A program made the position numbers and the translations under genes. A stretch of DNA of 43,360 nucleotides. Origin: Opitutus sp. GAS368. Lineage in GTDB: Bacteria; Verrucomicrobiota; Verrucomicrobiia; Opitutales; Opitutaceae. The notes under the pieces were generated by a model. It had not been told where the DNA came from. It saw nothing but the letters and a program-made list of their open reading frames with translations, and ran no database searches. The stretch lies in contig CAMDOF010000053.1 in NCBI GenBank assembly GCA_945903465.1, positions 1 to 43,360 on the forward strand, given 5' to 3'. Positions within the stretch are counted from its first letter, which is position 1, and the number at the start of each line of letters is the position of its first letter. Of this stretch, positions 35,213 to 43,182 are shown piece by piece.

Positions 35213-36796
35213 ATGAAGAGAACGGTGCGAAATTTGGTGATCGTGCTCGGCGATCAGCTCGACGCGGAGTCGGCGGCGCTGGACGGCTTCGACCAGCAGC
35301 GGGATCTGCTCTGGATGGCGGAGGTGGCGGCGGAATCGGAGCACGTCTGGGTGAGCAAACCACGCATCGCCGTATTTCTGGCGGCGATGCGGCACTTCCG
35401 CGCAGCGCAGAAGAAGCTGCAACGGCGAGTGCACTACACGGAGCTCGATGCTCCTGGCAACACGCAGACGCTGGCGGGTGAGCTGGCCCGGGCGTGCGCG
35501 GAGTTGCAGCCCGAGCGTTTGATTATGACCGAAGCGGGCGAGTGGCGAGTGCAGGAGGCGATGGCGGCGGCGGCGAGAGCGGCGGGGCGGCCCCTGGTGG
35601 TGCGGGAAGATCGGCATTTTTTTCAGACGCGGGCGGATTTCGCGGCCCACGCAAAAGGCCGGAAGGGGTTGCGGATGGAATTCTTTTATCGCGAAGTGCG
35701 GCGCAAGCATCGCGTGCTGCTCGACGAAAAAGGCGAACCGGAGGGAGGACAGTGGAACTTCGACCACGACAATCGCGGGAGTTTTTCCAAAGCTGGGCCC
35801 AAAGCGGAAGCCCTGCGCCCCCCCGCATTGATCGCGCCAGACGCGACGACCCGGGCGGTGCTCACGCTCGTGGCGAATCGATTCGCGAGCCATCCGGGCG
35901 AACTCACCGAGTTTGCGTGGCCAGTGACGCCCGAAGACGCGCGAGGGGCGCTGCGAGATTTTATCGAGCACCGACTGCCGAACTTTGGGCGGTTCGAAGA
36001 TGCGATGTGGACGGAGGAGCCGTGGTTATTTCATTCGCGGATTTCGTCGGCGATGAATTTGAAGTTGCTCAATCCGCGCGAAGTCGTGGCAGCGGCGGAG
36101 CAGGCGTATCGCGAAGGGCGCGTGCCGCTCGCGAGCGCAGAGGGATTTATCCGGCAAATCCTCGGCTGGCGGGAGTATGTGCGGGGAATCTATTGGCTCC
36201 ACATGCCGCGCTATGGCGAGCTGAACGCACTTGGCGCGACCGGGGCGTTGCCCGCATTTTATTGGACTGGAAAATGTGAAATGAAATGCCTGAGTCAGAG
36301 CATCGGCCAGACGCTGGTGCACGGCTACGCCCATCACATCCAGCGATTGATGGTAACGGGGCTCTATGCTCTGCTCCTCGGAGTGGAGCCGCAAAAAGTC
36401 CACGAATGGTATCTGGCAGTTTATGTGGACGCAGTGGAGTGGGTCGAGTTGCCGAACACGCTGGGGATGTCGCAGTATGGCGACGGTGGCATCATGGCGT
36501 CGAAGCCGTATGCCGCGACGGGCAAGTACATCGAGCGGATGAGCAACTACTGCAAGGGTTGCCGCTTCGACCCCGCGAAATCCGTGGGTGATGACGCCTG
36601 CCCGTTTACGACCCTGTATTGGGATTTTCTGCTCCGGCATGAAACGCTGCTCGCCAAAAATCAGCGGATGGCCTTGCAAATTAAAAACATCGCCCGGCTG
36701 GAGCCGGCGGTCCGAGTGGCGATCCGAGCGCGGGCGGCAGCAATCCAAGCCAGCGGCGGGGTACCGCCAGCGGCGGTTGGACTTTTAGCGCTCTAG
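35213..36796 (+). CDS. FeS-type (6-4) photolyase, PhrB family
   Basis: A 527-residue member of the FeS-BCP/CryPro group of photolyases, which repairs UV (6-4) photoproducts using light, FAD and a ribolumazine-type antenna. The N-terminal Rossmann part starts LVIVLGDQLDAES. The four cysteines of the [4Fe-4S] cluster are Cys359 (EMKCLSQ), Cys447 and Cys450 (YCKGC) and Cys463 (DACPF); their spacing matches PhrB of Agrobacterium exactly. The neighbouring HGYAHHIQRLM carries the two active-site histidines, 374 and 375. The FAD-binding region WTEEPWLFHSRISSAMNLKLLNP and MSQYGDGG are present. It stands alone on its transcript, with a hairpin after the stop; a DUF2256 gene and two FAD enzymes lie 5-6 kb downstream. 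Confidence 0.94.
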   Translation: MKRTVRNLVIVLGDQLDAESAALDGFDQQRDLLWMAEVAAESEHVWVSKPRIAVFLAAMRHFRAAQKKLQRRVHYTELDAPGNTQTLAGELARACAELQPERLIMTEAGEWRVQEAMAAAARAAGRPLVVREDRHFFQTRADFAAHAKGRKGLRMEFFYREVRRKHRVLLDEKGEPEGGQWNFDHDNRGSFSKAGPKAEALRPPALIAPDATTRAVLTLVANRFASHPGELTEFAWPVTPEDARGALRDFIEHRLPNFGRFEDAMWTEEPWLFHSRISSAMNLKLLNPREVVAAAEQAYREGRVPLASAEGFIRQILGWREYVRGIYWLHMPRYGELNALGATGALPAFYWTGKCEMKCLSQSIGQTLVHGYAHHIQRLMVTGLYALLLGVEPQKVHEWYLAVYVDAVEWVELPNTLGMSQYGDGGIMASKPYAATGKYIERMSNYCKGCRFDPAKSVGDDACPFTTLYWDFLLRHETLLAKNQRMALQIKNIARLEPAVRVAIRARAAAIQASGGVPPAAVGLLAL

Positions 36797-37159
36797 GATT
36801 ATCCGGATAAGCTAAACCTAAGACAACGTCGTCACCTTTGACGACGCCCCGAAGCCCGCAGGCGGAGACTCGGAAAAACCCGCAGGGTTTGCCGAAACCA
36901 ACCGCTTCAAAATCTACCGCGGCCACGAGCTGTGAAACCGCGCCGATCAAAATAAATAACCCGATCCTTATTCGAAAAAGAAGAGTTTCTCCAACGCACG
37001 TCTGCAAACGTTTCTCCTCAACAACGATTACCTCCTTTTACCGTTCCTCGCTTTCAAGGGGTGGTGCGAACGACAAAAGAAACGAGAACCCCGCAGAATT
37101 TTTATTTCACTAAAATCGTCGCAGGCGACTCTTCAGCGGTCGATAGTGACAGCTCTCGA
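36797..37159. other. Gap between photolyase and TIM-barrel genes
   Basis: A 363-nt gap. It holds a 12-bp perfect palindrome TTATCCGGATAA at 36799-36810, the hairpin at 36827-36846 and then an AT-rich part (36950-37160) that probably contains the promoter of the three-gene cluster. No gene is supportable. Confidence 0.45.
36827..36846 (+). terminator. Hairpin after photolyase gene
   Basis: CGTCGTCA-CCTT-TGACGACG is a perfect 8-bp stem with a 4-nt loop, 30 nt after the photolyase stop codon. It is followed by CCCCG, not by Ts, so it is a plausible terminator or RNA-end stabiliser. Confidence 0.45.
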
Positions 37160-38119
37160 ATGAAAATCCCCCGTCGTTCCTTTCTAGCCTGCGCCCTCAC
37201 CGGCGCGGCGGCACTCGCCACCCTCCCCGCTCCGGCCCCGGCAGCCCCCGCTGGCGCCGCCCGCCGCAAACGCGTCAAACTCGGCATCGCCACGTATTCA
37301 TATTGGCATTTCAAGACCACCAAAGTGCCCGTCGAAACCGTCATGGATCGCGCTGCCGAGCTCGGGGTCGAGGGCGTCGATCTGCTCCATCGGCAGATGG
37401 ATCTTGCCGAACGCGGGCCGCTCGACGCCGCCGGCCGCGCCTATCTCCACGGCCTGAAGCGCCACGCCTTCCGCAACGGGCTCTCGATCTGCTGCGTCTC
37501 GACCCACCAGAGCTTTGTTTATCCCGACCCCGCCAAGCTCACGGCCGAAGTCGAGCACACAAAAAAATGCATCGAGCTCGCCTACGAACTTGGCTGCCCC
37601 TCCATCCGGATCAACACGGGCCGCTGGGGCACGACGAGGAGCTTTGATCAGCTGATGGCCGACCGCGGTATCGAACCCGTACTACCTGGTCACACCGAGG
37701 AGGAAGGTTTTAAGTGGTGCATCGACGGCATCGAACGTTGCCTCGCGAAGGCCGAGCAATGCGGCGTGGTGCTTGCGCTCGAAAACCACTGGGGCCTCGC
37801 GCGCACGCCCGAGGGGCTCCTGCGGATTCTGAACAGCATGAAATCACCGTGGCTCGGCGGCCTGATGGACACCGGAAATTTTCTCGAAGACCCGTATCCA
37901 AAACTTGAAGCCATCGCGGCGCAGACCGTGTACGTCCAAGCCAAGACCTACCACGGCGGCGGCGAGTGGTATACCCTCGACCTCGACTACACGCGCATCG
38001 CCGCGATGCTTGAGCGCGCCGGCTACACTGGCTGGGTCTCACTCGAAATGGAAGGGAAAGAGGACCCGAACACCGCCGTGCCCAAGAGCATTGCGATGTT
38101 ACGCCAAGCCTTCGCCTGA
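37160..38119 (+). CDS. Tat-exported sugar phosphate isomerase/epimerase-like TIM barrel
   Basis: A 319-residue protein of the AP-endonuclease-2 / xylose-isomerase-like TIM-barrel family. The ATG at 37160 begins a twin-arginine signal (PRRSFLACALTGAAALATL); the open frame upstream adds nothing recognisable. The barrel has LGIATYSYWHF, AAELGVEGVDLLH, ALENHWGLARTPEGLL, LGGLMDTGNF and GWVSLEMEGKED, which give the usual metal-ligand glutamates (Glu in ALENHWG and in LEMEG) and the aspartate in MDTGNF. The substrate is unknown. A Tat signal on such a barrel is common in this phylum. It starts a cluster with a DUF1624 membrane protein 15 nt away and an M14 peptidase. Confidence 0.9.
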   Translation: MKIPRRSFLACALTGAAALATLPAPAPAAPAGAARRKRVKLGIATYSYWHFKTTKVPVETVMDRAAELGVEGVDLLHRQMDLAERGPLDAAGRAYLHGLKRHAFRNGLSICCVSTHQSFVYPDPAKLTAEVEHTKKCIELAYELGCPSIRINTGRWGTTRSFDQLMADRGIEPVLPGHTEEEGFKWCIDGIERCLAKAEQCGVVLALENHWGLARTPEGLLRILNSMKSPWLGGLMDTGNFLEDPYPKLEAIAAQTVYVQAKTYHGGGEWYTLDLDYTRIAAMLERAGYTGWVSLEMEGKEDPNTAVPKSIAMLRQAFA

Positions 38120-38134
38120 GCGCATCGCCCACCG

Positions 38135-39337
38135 ATGCCGACCGCTCCGCCGGCTCCGCAGATACCCACACCCGCGGCACCGCGGCTCGACTCGATCGAC
38201 GCTCTGCGCGGGCTCGTGATGGTGTTGATGGCGCTTGATCACACCCGGGATTTTTTCCACTTCGGCGCAATCCACGGCCACGACCCGCTCGACTTCCAGC
38301 AGACGACGCCAGCGCTTTTTTTCACCCGTTGGATCACGCACTTTTGCGCCCCGACCTTCATCTTCCTCGCCGGCATGGGCGCCTACCTGACCGGCACCCG
38401 CGGAAGATCGCGCCGTGAGTTATCCTGGTTCCTCCTCACGCGCGGCCTGTGGCTCATCTTGCTGGAGATCACCTTCGTGCAATGGGCCGGCTGGAGGTTC
38501 GGCATTAATGGGGACTTCCACCAAGCGAACGTGATCTGGGCGATCGGCTGGTCGATGCTGGCCCTGGCCGCGCTGGTGCACTTGCCCGTCGCCGCCGTCA
38601 CGACGTTTGGGCTCGTCATGATCACGACGCACAACGCCTTCGACGGCATCAAAACATCCACGCTTGGTGCGTGGGGCCCACTCTGGACGGTGCTCCACGA
38701 AGGCGGCACCGTCGACCTCGGCGGCGGCCACAAACTCGCCGTCGGTTACCCGTTGATACCATGGATCGGGGTGATCGCGGCGGGCTACGGCTGCGCGCAT
38801 GGCCTGATGCGCACCCCGATCTCACGCCGCGCTTGGCTGCTCCGCCTCGGCGTCGCGCTCACCGCGGCGTTCGTGGCGCTGCGCTTGAGCAATCTCTACG
38901 GCGACGCACGTCTGTGGTCTGTTCAATCCACGCTGCTGGCGACGCTCTATTCATTTCTCCACTGCGTGAAATATCCACCCTCGCTCGGCTATCTGCTGAT
39001 GACGCTTGGGCCCGCACTCATCGTCCTCGGCCTACTCGACCGCCGCACCCCGGGCTGGATGAGACCCCTCCTCAACTTCGGCCGCGTGCCGATGTTTTTC
39101 TATCTCCTACATCTGCCGCTGGTGCACGGATTGGCCGTGCTCTCCGCGAGTTGGCGCTGGGGCCGCGCGGACTGGCTTTACGGGGCCACGCCCGCCGACC
39201 CGCCCGCCGACGCCGGCTTCGGTCTCTTCGGCACTTACCTCGCGTGGAGCGTCTGCAGCGTCCTCCTCTTTTTCGCCTGCCGGTGGTTCGCGAACCTCAA
39301 GCGCCGGCGCCGGGACGCCTGGCTCAACTATCTCTGA
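38135..39337 (+). CDS. DUF1624 membrane acyltransferase-like protein (HGSNAT-type)
   Basis: A 400-residue inner-membrane protein with about ten hydrophobic segments. The start of the first segment, RLDSIDALRGLVMVLMALDHTRDFF, is the marker of the DUF1624 family, related to heparan-alpha-glucosaminide N-acetyltransferase, with the active-site-type histidine in LDHTRDF. Others are WITHFCAPTFIFLAGMGAYL, VGYPLIPWIGVIAAGYG and LNFGRVPMFFYLLHLPLVHG. Such proteins move acyl groups across the membrane. No partner sugar is known here, so an acetyl or acyl transfer to a cell-surface or periplasmic sugar is only a family-based guess. It starts 15 nt after the TIM-barrel gene and has no Shine-Dalgarno sequence. 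Confidence 0.9.
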   Translation: MPTAPPAPQIPTPAAPRLDSIDALRGLVMVLMALDHTRDFFHFGAIHGHDPLDFQQTTPALFFTRWITHFCAPTFIFLAGMGAYLTGTRGRSRRELSWFLLTRGLWLILLEITFVQWAGWRFGINGDFHQANVIWAIGWSMLALAALVHLPVAAVTTFGLVMITTHNAFDGIKTSTLGAWGPLWTVLHEGGTVDLGGGHKLAVGYPLIPWIGVIAAGYGCAHGLMRTPISRRAWLLRLGVALTAAFVALRLSNLYGDARLWSVQSTLLATLYSFLHCVKYPPSLGYLLMTLGPALIVLGLLDRRTPGWMRPLLNFGRVPMFFYLLHLPLVHGLAVLSASWRWGRADWLYGATPADPPADAGFGLFGTYLAWSVCSVLLFFACRWFANLKRRRRDAWLNYL

Positions 39338-39373
39338 GCTCCGTCCCCGTCGTTATTATTCCATTTCCCCTCC

Positions 39374-40615
39374 ATGCGACACCGCCTCTTCGCCACCCCG
39401 CTCCTCTCCGCGTTGCTCGCGCTCTCAGTTTTCACCGCTGACGGCGCCACGCCCCGACCACCGCCACCGCTGCGCAGTGCTGACCTCGCCTTCATCGACA
39501 CATCGATCGAAAACGGCTCACCGCTCCACTGGGACCTCCAGGCTGACAATACGATCCTCCTCTCCCTTCAATACGACCACGAACGCGCTTCGCCCAATCG
39601 CGCCGCTGGGCACTGGCACTTCCGACTCGAAGGTCGCCCCGGCTCAGCGCACACGCTGGTCTTTCAAAATTTCCTCAACGTCTGGAACGGCACCTCCGGC
39701 CTCCCGGTCGACGCACGCACGGCCTGCCTTCTCTCCGACGACGGCCGCACGTGGCGCTCCGAGCGCATGGAACTGGTCGAGCAACGCGTGCGCCTGCGCG
39801 TCACGATTGGCCCCACCGGTTCGCTCTACGTCGCCCGTGTAGAACCTTACCGCCTCAGCGATCTCGAAAAACTCCTCGCCACCATCCACCCCCACCCGCT
39901 CGTCAAAATCGACGTCATCGGCCGCACCGTTGAAAACCGGCCGCTCGAAATCATCCGCATCGGCCACGAGCGCGCCCCGCACCGCGTCTTCCTCCGTGCC
40001 CGCGCGCACCCCTGGGAGCCAGGCGGCAACTGGGTGATCGAGGGCCTCATCGCCGCGCTCCTCGCCGACACACCATCGGCCCGCGCCCATCTCGACCGGG
40101 TCACCTACTTCATTCTCCCCATCGCGAACAAAGACGGTGTCGCCCGCGGCCGCACCCGCTTCAACCTGCGCGGTGTCGATCTCAACCGTGGCTGGGACCA
40201 GCCCGCCTCCCCCGAACTCTGCCCCGAAAACCACGCGCTCGAACAATGGCTCACCGCCATGAACGCCCGAGATCTCCGCCCCCACTTCGCCCTCGAACTC
40301 CACAATGATAACAACGGCAAGCTCCACATCAGCCGCCCCGCCGTCCCGCAACTCACCGCGTATCTCGAGGACATGAAACGCTTCGAAGCTCTGCTCCGCC
40401 GCCATACGTGGTTTACGGAAGGGAGCACGGGTGCAACGACCCGCAACCCCGGCACGCTCGGCGACGGCTGGCTGGAGCGTTTCGGGATCCCCGCCGCGGT
40501 CCTTGAATTTAATGCCCACTGGATCGCCGGAAAACAAAAGGCTCCGCTCGGCGCCGATTGGCAGGAATTCGGCGGCGCCCTCCCCGCAGTTTTCACCAGC
40601 TACTTCGCCCCTTAG
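39374..40615 (+). CDS. Exported M14 zinc carboxypeptidase (Nna1/CCP-like)
   Basis: A 413-residue protein with a signal peptide (FATPLLSALLALSVFTADG), a beta-rich domain at about 35-160 and an M14 metallopeptidase domain at about 165-410. The zinc ligands are His212 and Glu215 in RAHPWEPGGNW and His310 in ALELHND; Asn271-Arg272 (VDLNRGW) bind the substrate carboxylate, and Glu378 in LEFNAHW is the likely catalytic base. The HPWE form and the preceding beta domain put it near the Nna1-like cytosolic carboxypeptidase group, though exported here. It would trim C-terminal residues of peptides or peptidoglycan. It ends the cluster, 36 nt after the DUF1624 gene. Confidence 0.9.
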   Translation: MRHRLFATPLLSALLALSVFTADGATPRPPPPLRSADLAFIDTSIENGSPLHWDLQADNTILLSLQYDHERASPNRAAGHWHFRLEGRPGSAHTLVFQNFLNVWNGTSGLPVDARTACLLSDDGRTWRSERMELVEQRVRLRVTIGPTGSLYVARVEPYRLSDLEKLLATIHPHPLVKIDVIGRTVENRPLEIIRIGHERAPHRVFLRARAHPWEPGGNWVIEGLIAALLADTPSARAHLDRVTYFILPIANKDGVARGRTRFNLRGVDLNRGWDQPASPELCPENHALEQWLTAMNARDLRPHFALELHNDNNGKLHISRPAVPQLTAYLEDMKRFEALLRRHTWFTEGSTGATTRNPGTLGDGWLERFGIPAAVLEFNAHWIAGKQKAPLGADWQEFGGALPAVFTSYFAP

Positions 40616-40644
40616 CCTGCGACGCACGCCGCTGACTTCGGCTT

Positions 40645-40696
40645 GGCGTGGCGCGGCGTGGCGCGGCGTGGCGCGGCGTGGCGCGGCGTGGCGTGG
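40645..40696. repeat. 10-bp tandem repeat array
   Basis: Four perfect copies of GCGCGGCGTG at 40651-40690, flanked by GGCGTG on the left and GCGTGG on the right. It begins 30 nt after the carboxypeptidase stop. The copy number is likely to vary between strains. Confidence 0.8.
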
Positions 40697-40722
40697 CTCG
40701 GCCGTGCGCCGCCCATCTTTCG

Positions 40723-40809
40723 AGCGAACCCTCGCGCGCGCGGTTCACCCCCGCAACTTCTTCGGCCCCTCCACCCGACTCGCAGCGAACTCTCGCACGC
40801 GCGGTTCAC
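40723..40809. repeat. Pair of palindromic direct repeats
   Basis: Two 26-nt copies, 40723-40748 and 40784-40809, agree at 24 of 26 positions. Each starts AGCGAAC and ends GCGGTTCAC around a CG-rich core, so each has GAAC/GTTC inverted arms. They are flanked by GGCTCGGCCGTGCGCC (40695-40710) and GGCTTGGCCGTGCGCC (40827-40842). The arrangement resembles REP/BIME-like elements. Confidence 0.65.
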
Positions 40810-41110
40810 GCCGCCGCATTCGGCTTGGCTTGGCCGTGCGCCCCACTCCACCGACGCGTCTTCCCCGCGGCGAAACGATGGCGCACGCTCCCTCGGGCTC
40901 CTCGCCGCTACCAGCGATCAGACCGAAAAAATGGGGACGGCCGGTGGTTCGGGGTCTGATTTTTTGAACAGAAGATCGCAGCGAGAGCAAAGGGAAGGCG
41001 TTGCCGGGGCAGCCGGATTTTAGCGTGTATCCACTCTTCAATGACGCTGGAGGCTTGGGCCTCCACTCCCCCGCTTCAGCGGCGGGCGGAAGGTGGCAAC
41101 GCCGAGGCCG

Positions 41111-41694
41111 CTATCGCCGGAATTGAAAGGCGTGGAGATCCGCGTCCTCCAACGCGAAGCGCAGGCGAATGGGTTTGCCCGAGATTGCGCCCACCTCACG
41201 GCCCTTGGTCCAAGTCAACTGAAGCTCCGAGGCATCACCCAAAAGTGGCGGGCAATCTTCAAGTGCAAAACCTGGCAAAGGCTTTCCCCGCTCGTCTTGG
41301 ATTTCCACTCGGACCCACCGGCGGCCGAGGTGGCGAAATTCAGCGCAAGCGTCCGGCCTTGGAAGCGGAGCGACTTTGTCACGATCTCGCCACCGCTCAT
41401 CGGCGCATTTACCGAAACGAAGCCATCGAGGCGCAACGTGTAACGCCGGAGGGCGCTGCTCTGGCCGGTCCAGTAGCTCTCGCCCGCGTCGAGCGAAAGT
41501 TCGTCGGGGGCGCCCTCAAGGGCAGACTTGGTCGCGACCAGATGCCAGCCGATATATTGATGGCCATAATTCCACGCGCCCACGCGCTCGATGCCGGGCG
41601 GCAGAAAGGCCTCGGCCCAACGATCCGAGATTTGATTGGCGGGGTCGCCGCGAACCCCGCGGGTGGACGGATCTCGCACGTATGAATGAGCGCG
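41111..41694 (-). pseudogene. Frameshifted C-terminal remnant of a glycosidase-like protein
   Basis: The frame from about 41694 to 41320 reads RWAEAFLPPG, YIGWHLVATKSALEGAPDELSLDAGESYW, ALRRYTLRLDGFVSVNAPMSGGE, LRFQGRTLALNFATSAAGG. Then one nucleotide is missing, and the adjacent frame continues VRVEIQDERGKPLPGFALEDCPPLLGD ... LRFALEDADLHAFQF to a stop at 41111. These two parts together form the C-terminal beta domain of proteins annotated as glycosyl-hydrolase or BNR-type in planctomycetes and verrucomicrobia. A stop codon lies upstream near 41727 and the catalytic propeller is absent, so it is a dead gene fragment with two lesions. Confidence 0.7.
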
Positions 41695-41958
41695 CGCGCA
41701 ACCTAAAGCTGGAGCGAAGGGTCAACCCCCGCGAGCGGACAGAACTCGCACGAGCTCGCAGCTTCGAAAAGGAAAGTCCCGAACTCGAGGAACGTTGGGC
41801 AGGGATCGGTATTGGGGGAGCGCGGTGGGCCCGGGGTACCTCGCGTCGATTCGCGGTTGATCCCCTGAGCGAGGCGGGGCATCCGCCAGAAACGATCCGA
41901 AATTTGTGCAGGAACGTTTTACAAATCCATTTTTATGGAGAGAGAGGAAGCCTGCCGT

Positions 41959-42117
41959 ATGCCGAAGATGCGCAAAAAATCTGATCTACCCACGAAAGTC
42001 TGCGTGACCTGCGGCCGGCCCTATGCGTGGCGGAAAAAATGGGAGAAAATCTGGGACGAAGTAAAATTCTGCTCGGACGCCTGCCGGATGCGGAAGCGCG
42101 GGAACGCTCGTGGCTAA
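41959..42117 (+). CDS. DUF2256 small zinc-binding protein
   Basis: A 52-residue protein with the DUF2256 pattern MPKMRKKSDLPTKVC ... CGRPYAWRKKW ... WDEVKFCSDACR. Cys15, Cys18, Cys38 and Cys42 can bind a zinc ion. I chose the ATG at 41959 because AGAGAGGAAG lies just before it; the ATG at 41935 in the same frame overlaps that site. The family is known to cluster with cryptochrome/photolyase genes and flavin enzymes, which fits the photolyase 5 kb upstream and the FAD genes downstream. Its molecular role is unknown. It lies 114 nt before the renalase-like gene. Confidence 0.85.
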   Translation: MPKMRKKSDLPTKVCVTCGRPYAWRKKWEKIWDEVKFCSDACRMRKRGNARG

Positions 42118-42231
42118 CGAAGACCCGCACGTGACTCGCTGGATCGAGAGAGGCGGAGCCCACCGACGAAGGTTGCGGGAATCCGAGAAAGGGCGTTGCG
42201 CCGCGGGCGAGCACGGGAAGGCTGAGACGGT

Positions 42232-43182
42232 ATGAATGCAACGATCGCGATCGTGGGAGCAGGGATATCCGGGCTGTTGGCGGCACGCGCGCTGAAGGCG
42301 GCGGGGGCCGACGTGGTCGTCTTTGAAAAAAGCCGGGGGTTGGGGGGACGGCTGGCGACGAAACGGGTGGGTGATGCCGTCTTCGACCACGGCGCGCAGT
42401 ATTTCACGGCCAAGTCGGCGCGGTTCGCGGCGATGGTGGCGGCGTGGGCGGCGAAAGGCGTCGTAGCGCCCTGGCCAGGTGCGTCGGCCCACCGTTGGAT
42501 CGCCCAACCCACGATGAACTCGCTGGGGAAATTTTTAGCCGAAGGGCTGGAGGTACGGCGTGAATTTAAACTGCTGAAAGTGGCGCGGGAGGAAGGCGAG
42601 TGGAAGCTGACGATTGAGAATCAGCCATTGGCACGGGTGGGGCGATTGGTGCTGACGGCGCCGCTGCCGCAATCGTTGGCGCTACTGGCGGCTGGCGGCG
42701 TCGAGATGCCGGGGACGATGACGCCGGACTTGCAAGCGCTGACCTATCACCCCTGCTTGGCGTTGTTGCTGACCTTGGACGGGCCGAGTGCGCTGCCGGC
42801 GGCAGGCGTGGCGCTCACGAGCGGGCCGGTCCGGTGGATGGCGGATAACGCGAAGAAAGGAATCTCGCCGGGGCGAGCGGGTGCCGTGACGGTCCACCTG
42901 GAGGCGGCGTTTTCGACCGAACACTATGCAAAGACGGACGCGGCGGTGGCGGCGCTGGTGCTACCGGAGATCGCGGATTGGCTGGGAGCGCCCGTGGTGA
43001 ACGTGGCGTTGCAGCGATGGAAGTTTAGCGAGCCGATGGCGACGTCGGGGCAGCGGTGTGTCTGGCTGCCCGAGCTAGGCTTGGGGCTGGCGGGCGATAG
43101 TCTGGGCGGCCCGCGGGTGGAAGGGGCGGCGCTTTCGGGATTGGAGCTGGCCGACCGCATGACAGCGGGGCGGAACGGATGA
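42232..43182 (+). CDS. Renalase-like FAD-dependent oxidoreductase
   Basis: A 316-residue flavoprotein. The FAD fingerprint IAIVGAGISGLLAARAL is at 5-21 with the ribose-binding Glu32 in VVFEKSRGLGGRLATKR; DHGAQYFT, LVLTAPLPQSLALL and the C-terminal LGLAGDSLGGPRVEGAALSG complete a renalase/amine-oxidase-type fold. Bacterial renalase-like enzymes oxidise dihydropyridine-type NAD(P) isomers, and others in this family are unassigned. Its stop overlaps the start of the next gene by 4 nt (ATGA), so the two are coupled. It is probably part of a light-linked group with DUF2256 and the photolyase (inference). The cytoplasmic location is expected. Confidence 0.88.
   Translation: MNATIAIVGAGISGLLAARALKAAGADVVVFEKSRGLGGRLATKRVGDAVFDHGAQYFTAKSARFAAMVAAWAAKGVVAPWPGASAHRWIAQPTMNSLGKFLAEGLEVRREFKLLKVAREEGEWKLTIENQPLARVGRLVLTAPLPQSLALLAAGGVEMPGTMTPDLQALTYHPCLALLLTLDGPSALPAAGVALTSGPVRWMADNAKKGISPGRAGAVTVHLEAAFSTEHYAKTDAAVAALVLPEIADWLGAPVVNVALQRWKFSEPMATSGQRCVWLPELGLGLAGDSLGGPRVEGAALSGLELADRMTAGRNG

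Larger units (their letters stand above)
40616..41110. other. Repeat-rich gap after the carboxypeptidase gene
   Basis: A 495-nt gap with the tandem and palindromic repeats listed separately. Beyond 40930 it has a purine-rich stretch (AACAGAAGATCGCAGCGAG near 40968). The plus-strand frames are repetitive Arg/Ala/Gly translations of the repeats, so I call no gene. Confidence 0.5.

Noticed and set aside
35494..36279. 261-codon plus-strand open frame
   Set aside because: It is a shadow inside the photolyase gene with an Arg/Gly/Ala-rich translation and no motif.
39644..40627. 327-codon open frame on the minus strand
   Set aside because: It lies fully opposite the M14 carypeptidase gene, whose zinc and catalytic motifs are complete; the reverse frame is only open because of GC-rich codon use.
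40651..40809. CRISPR-like repeats
   Set aside because: The 10-bp units have no spacers and the 26-nt units occur only twice; no cas gene is in the window.
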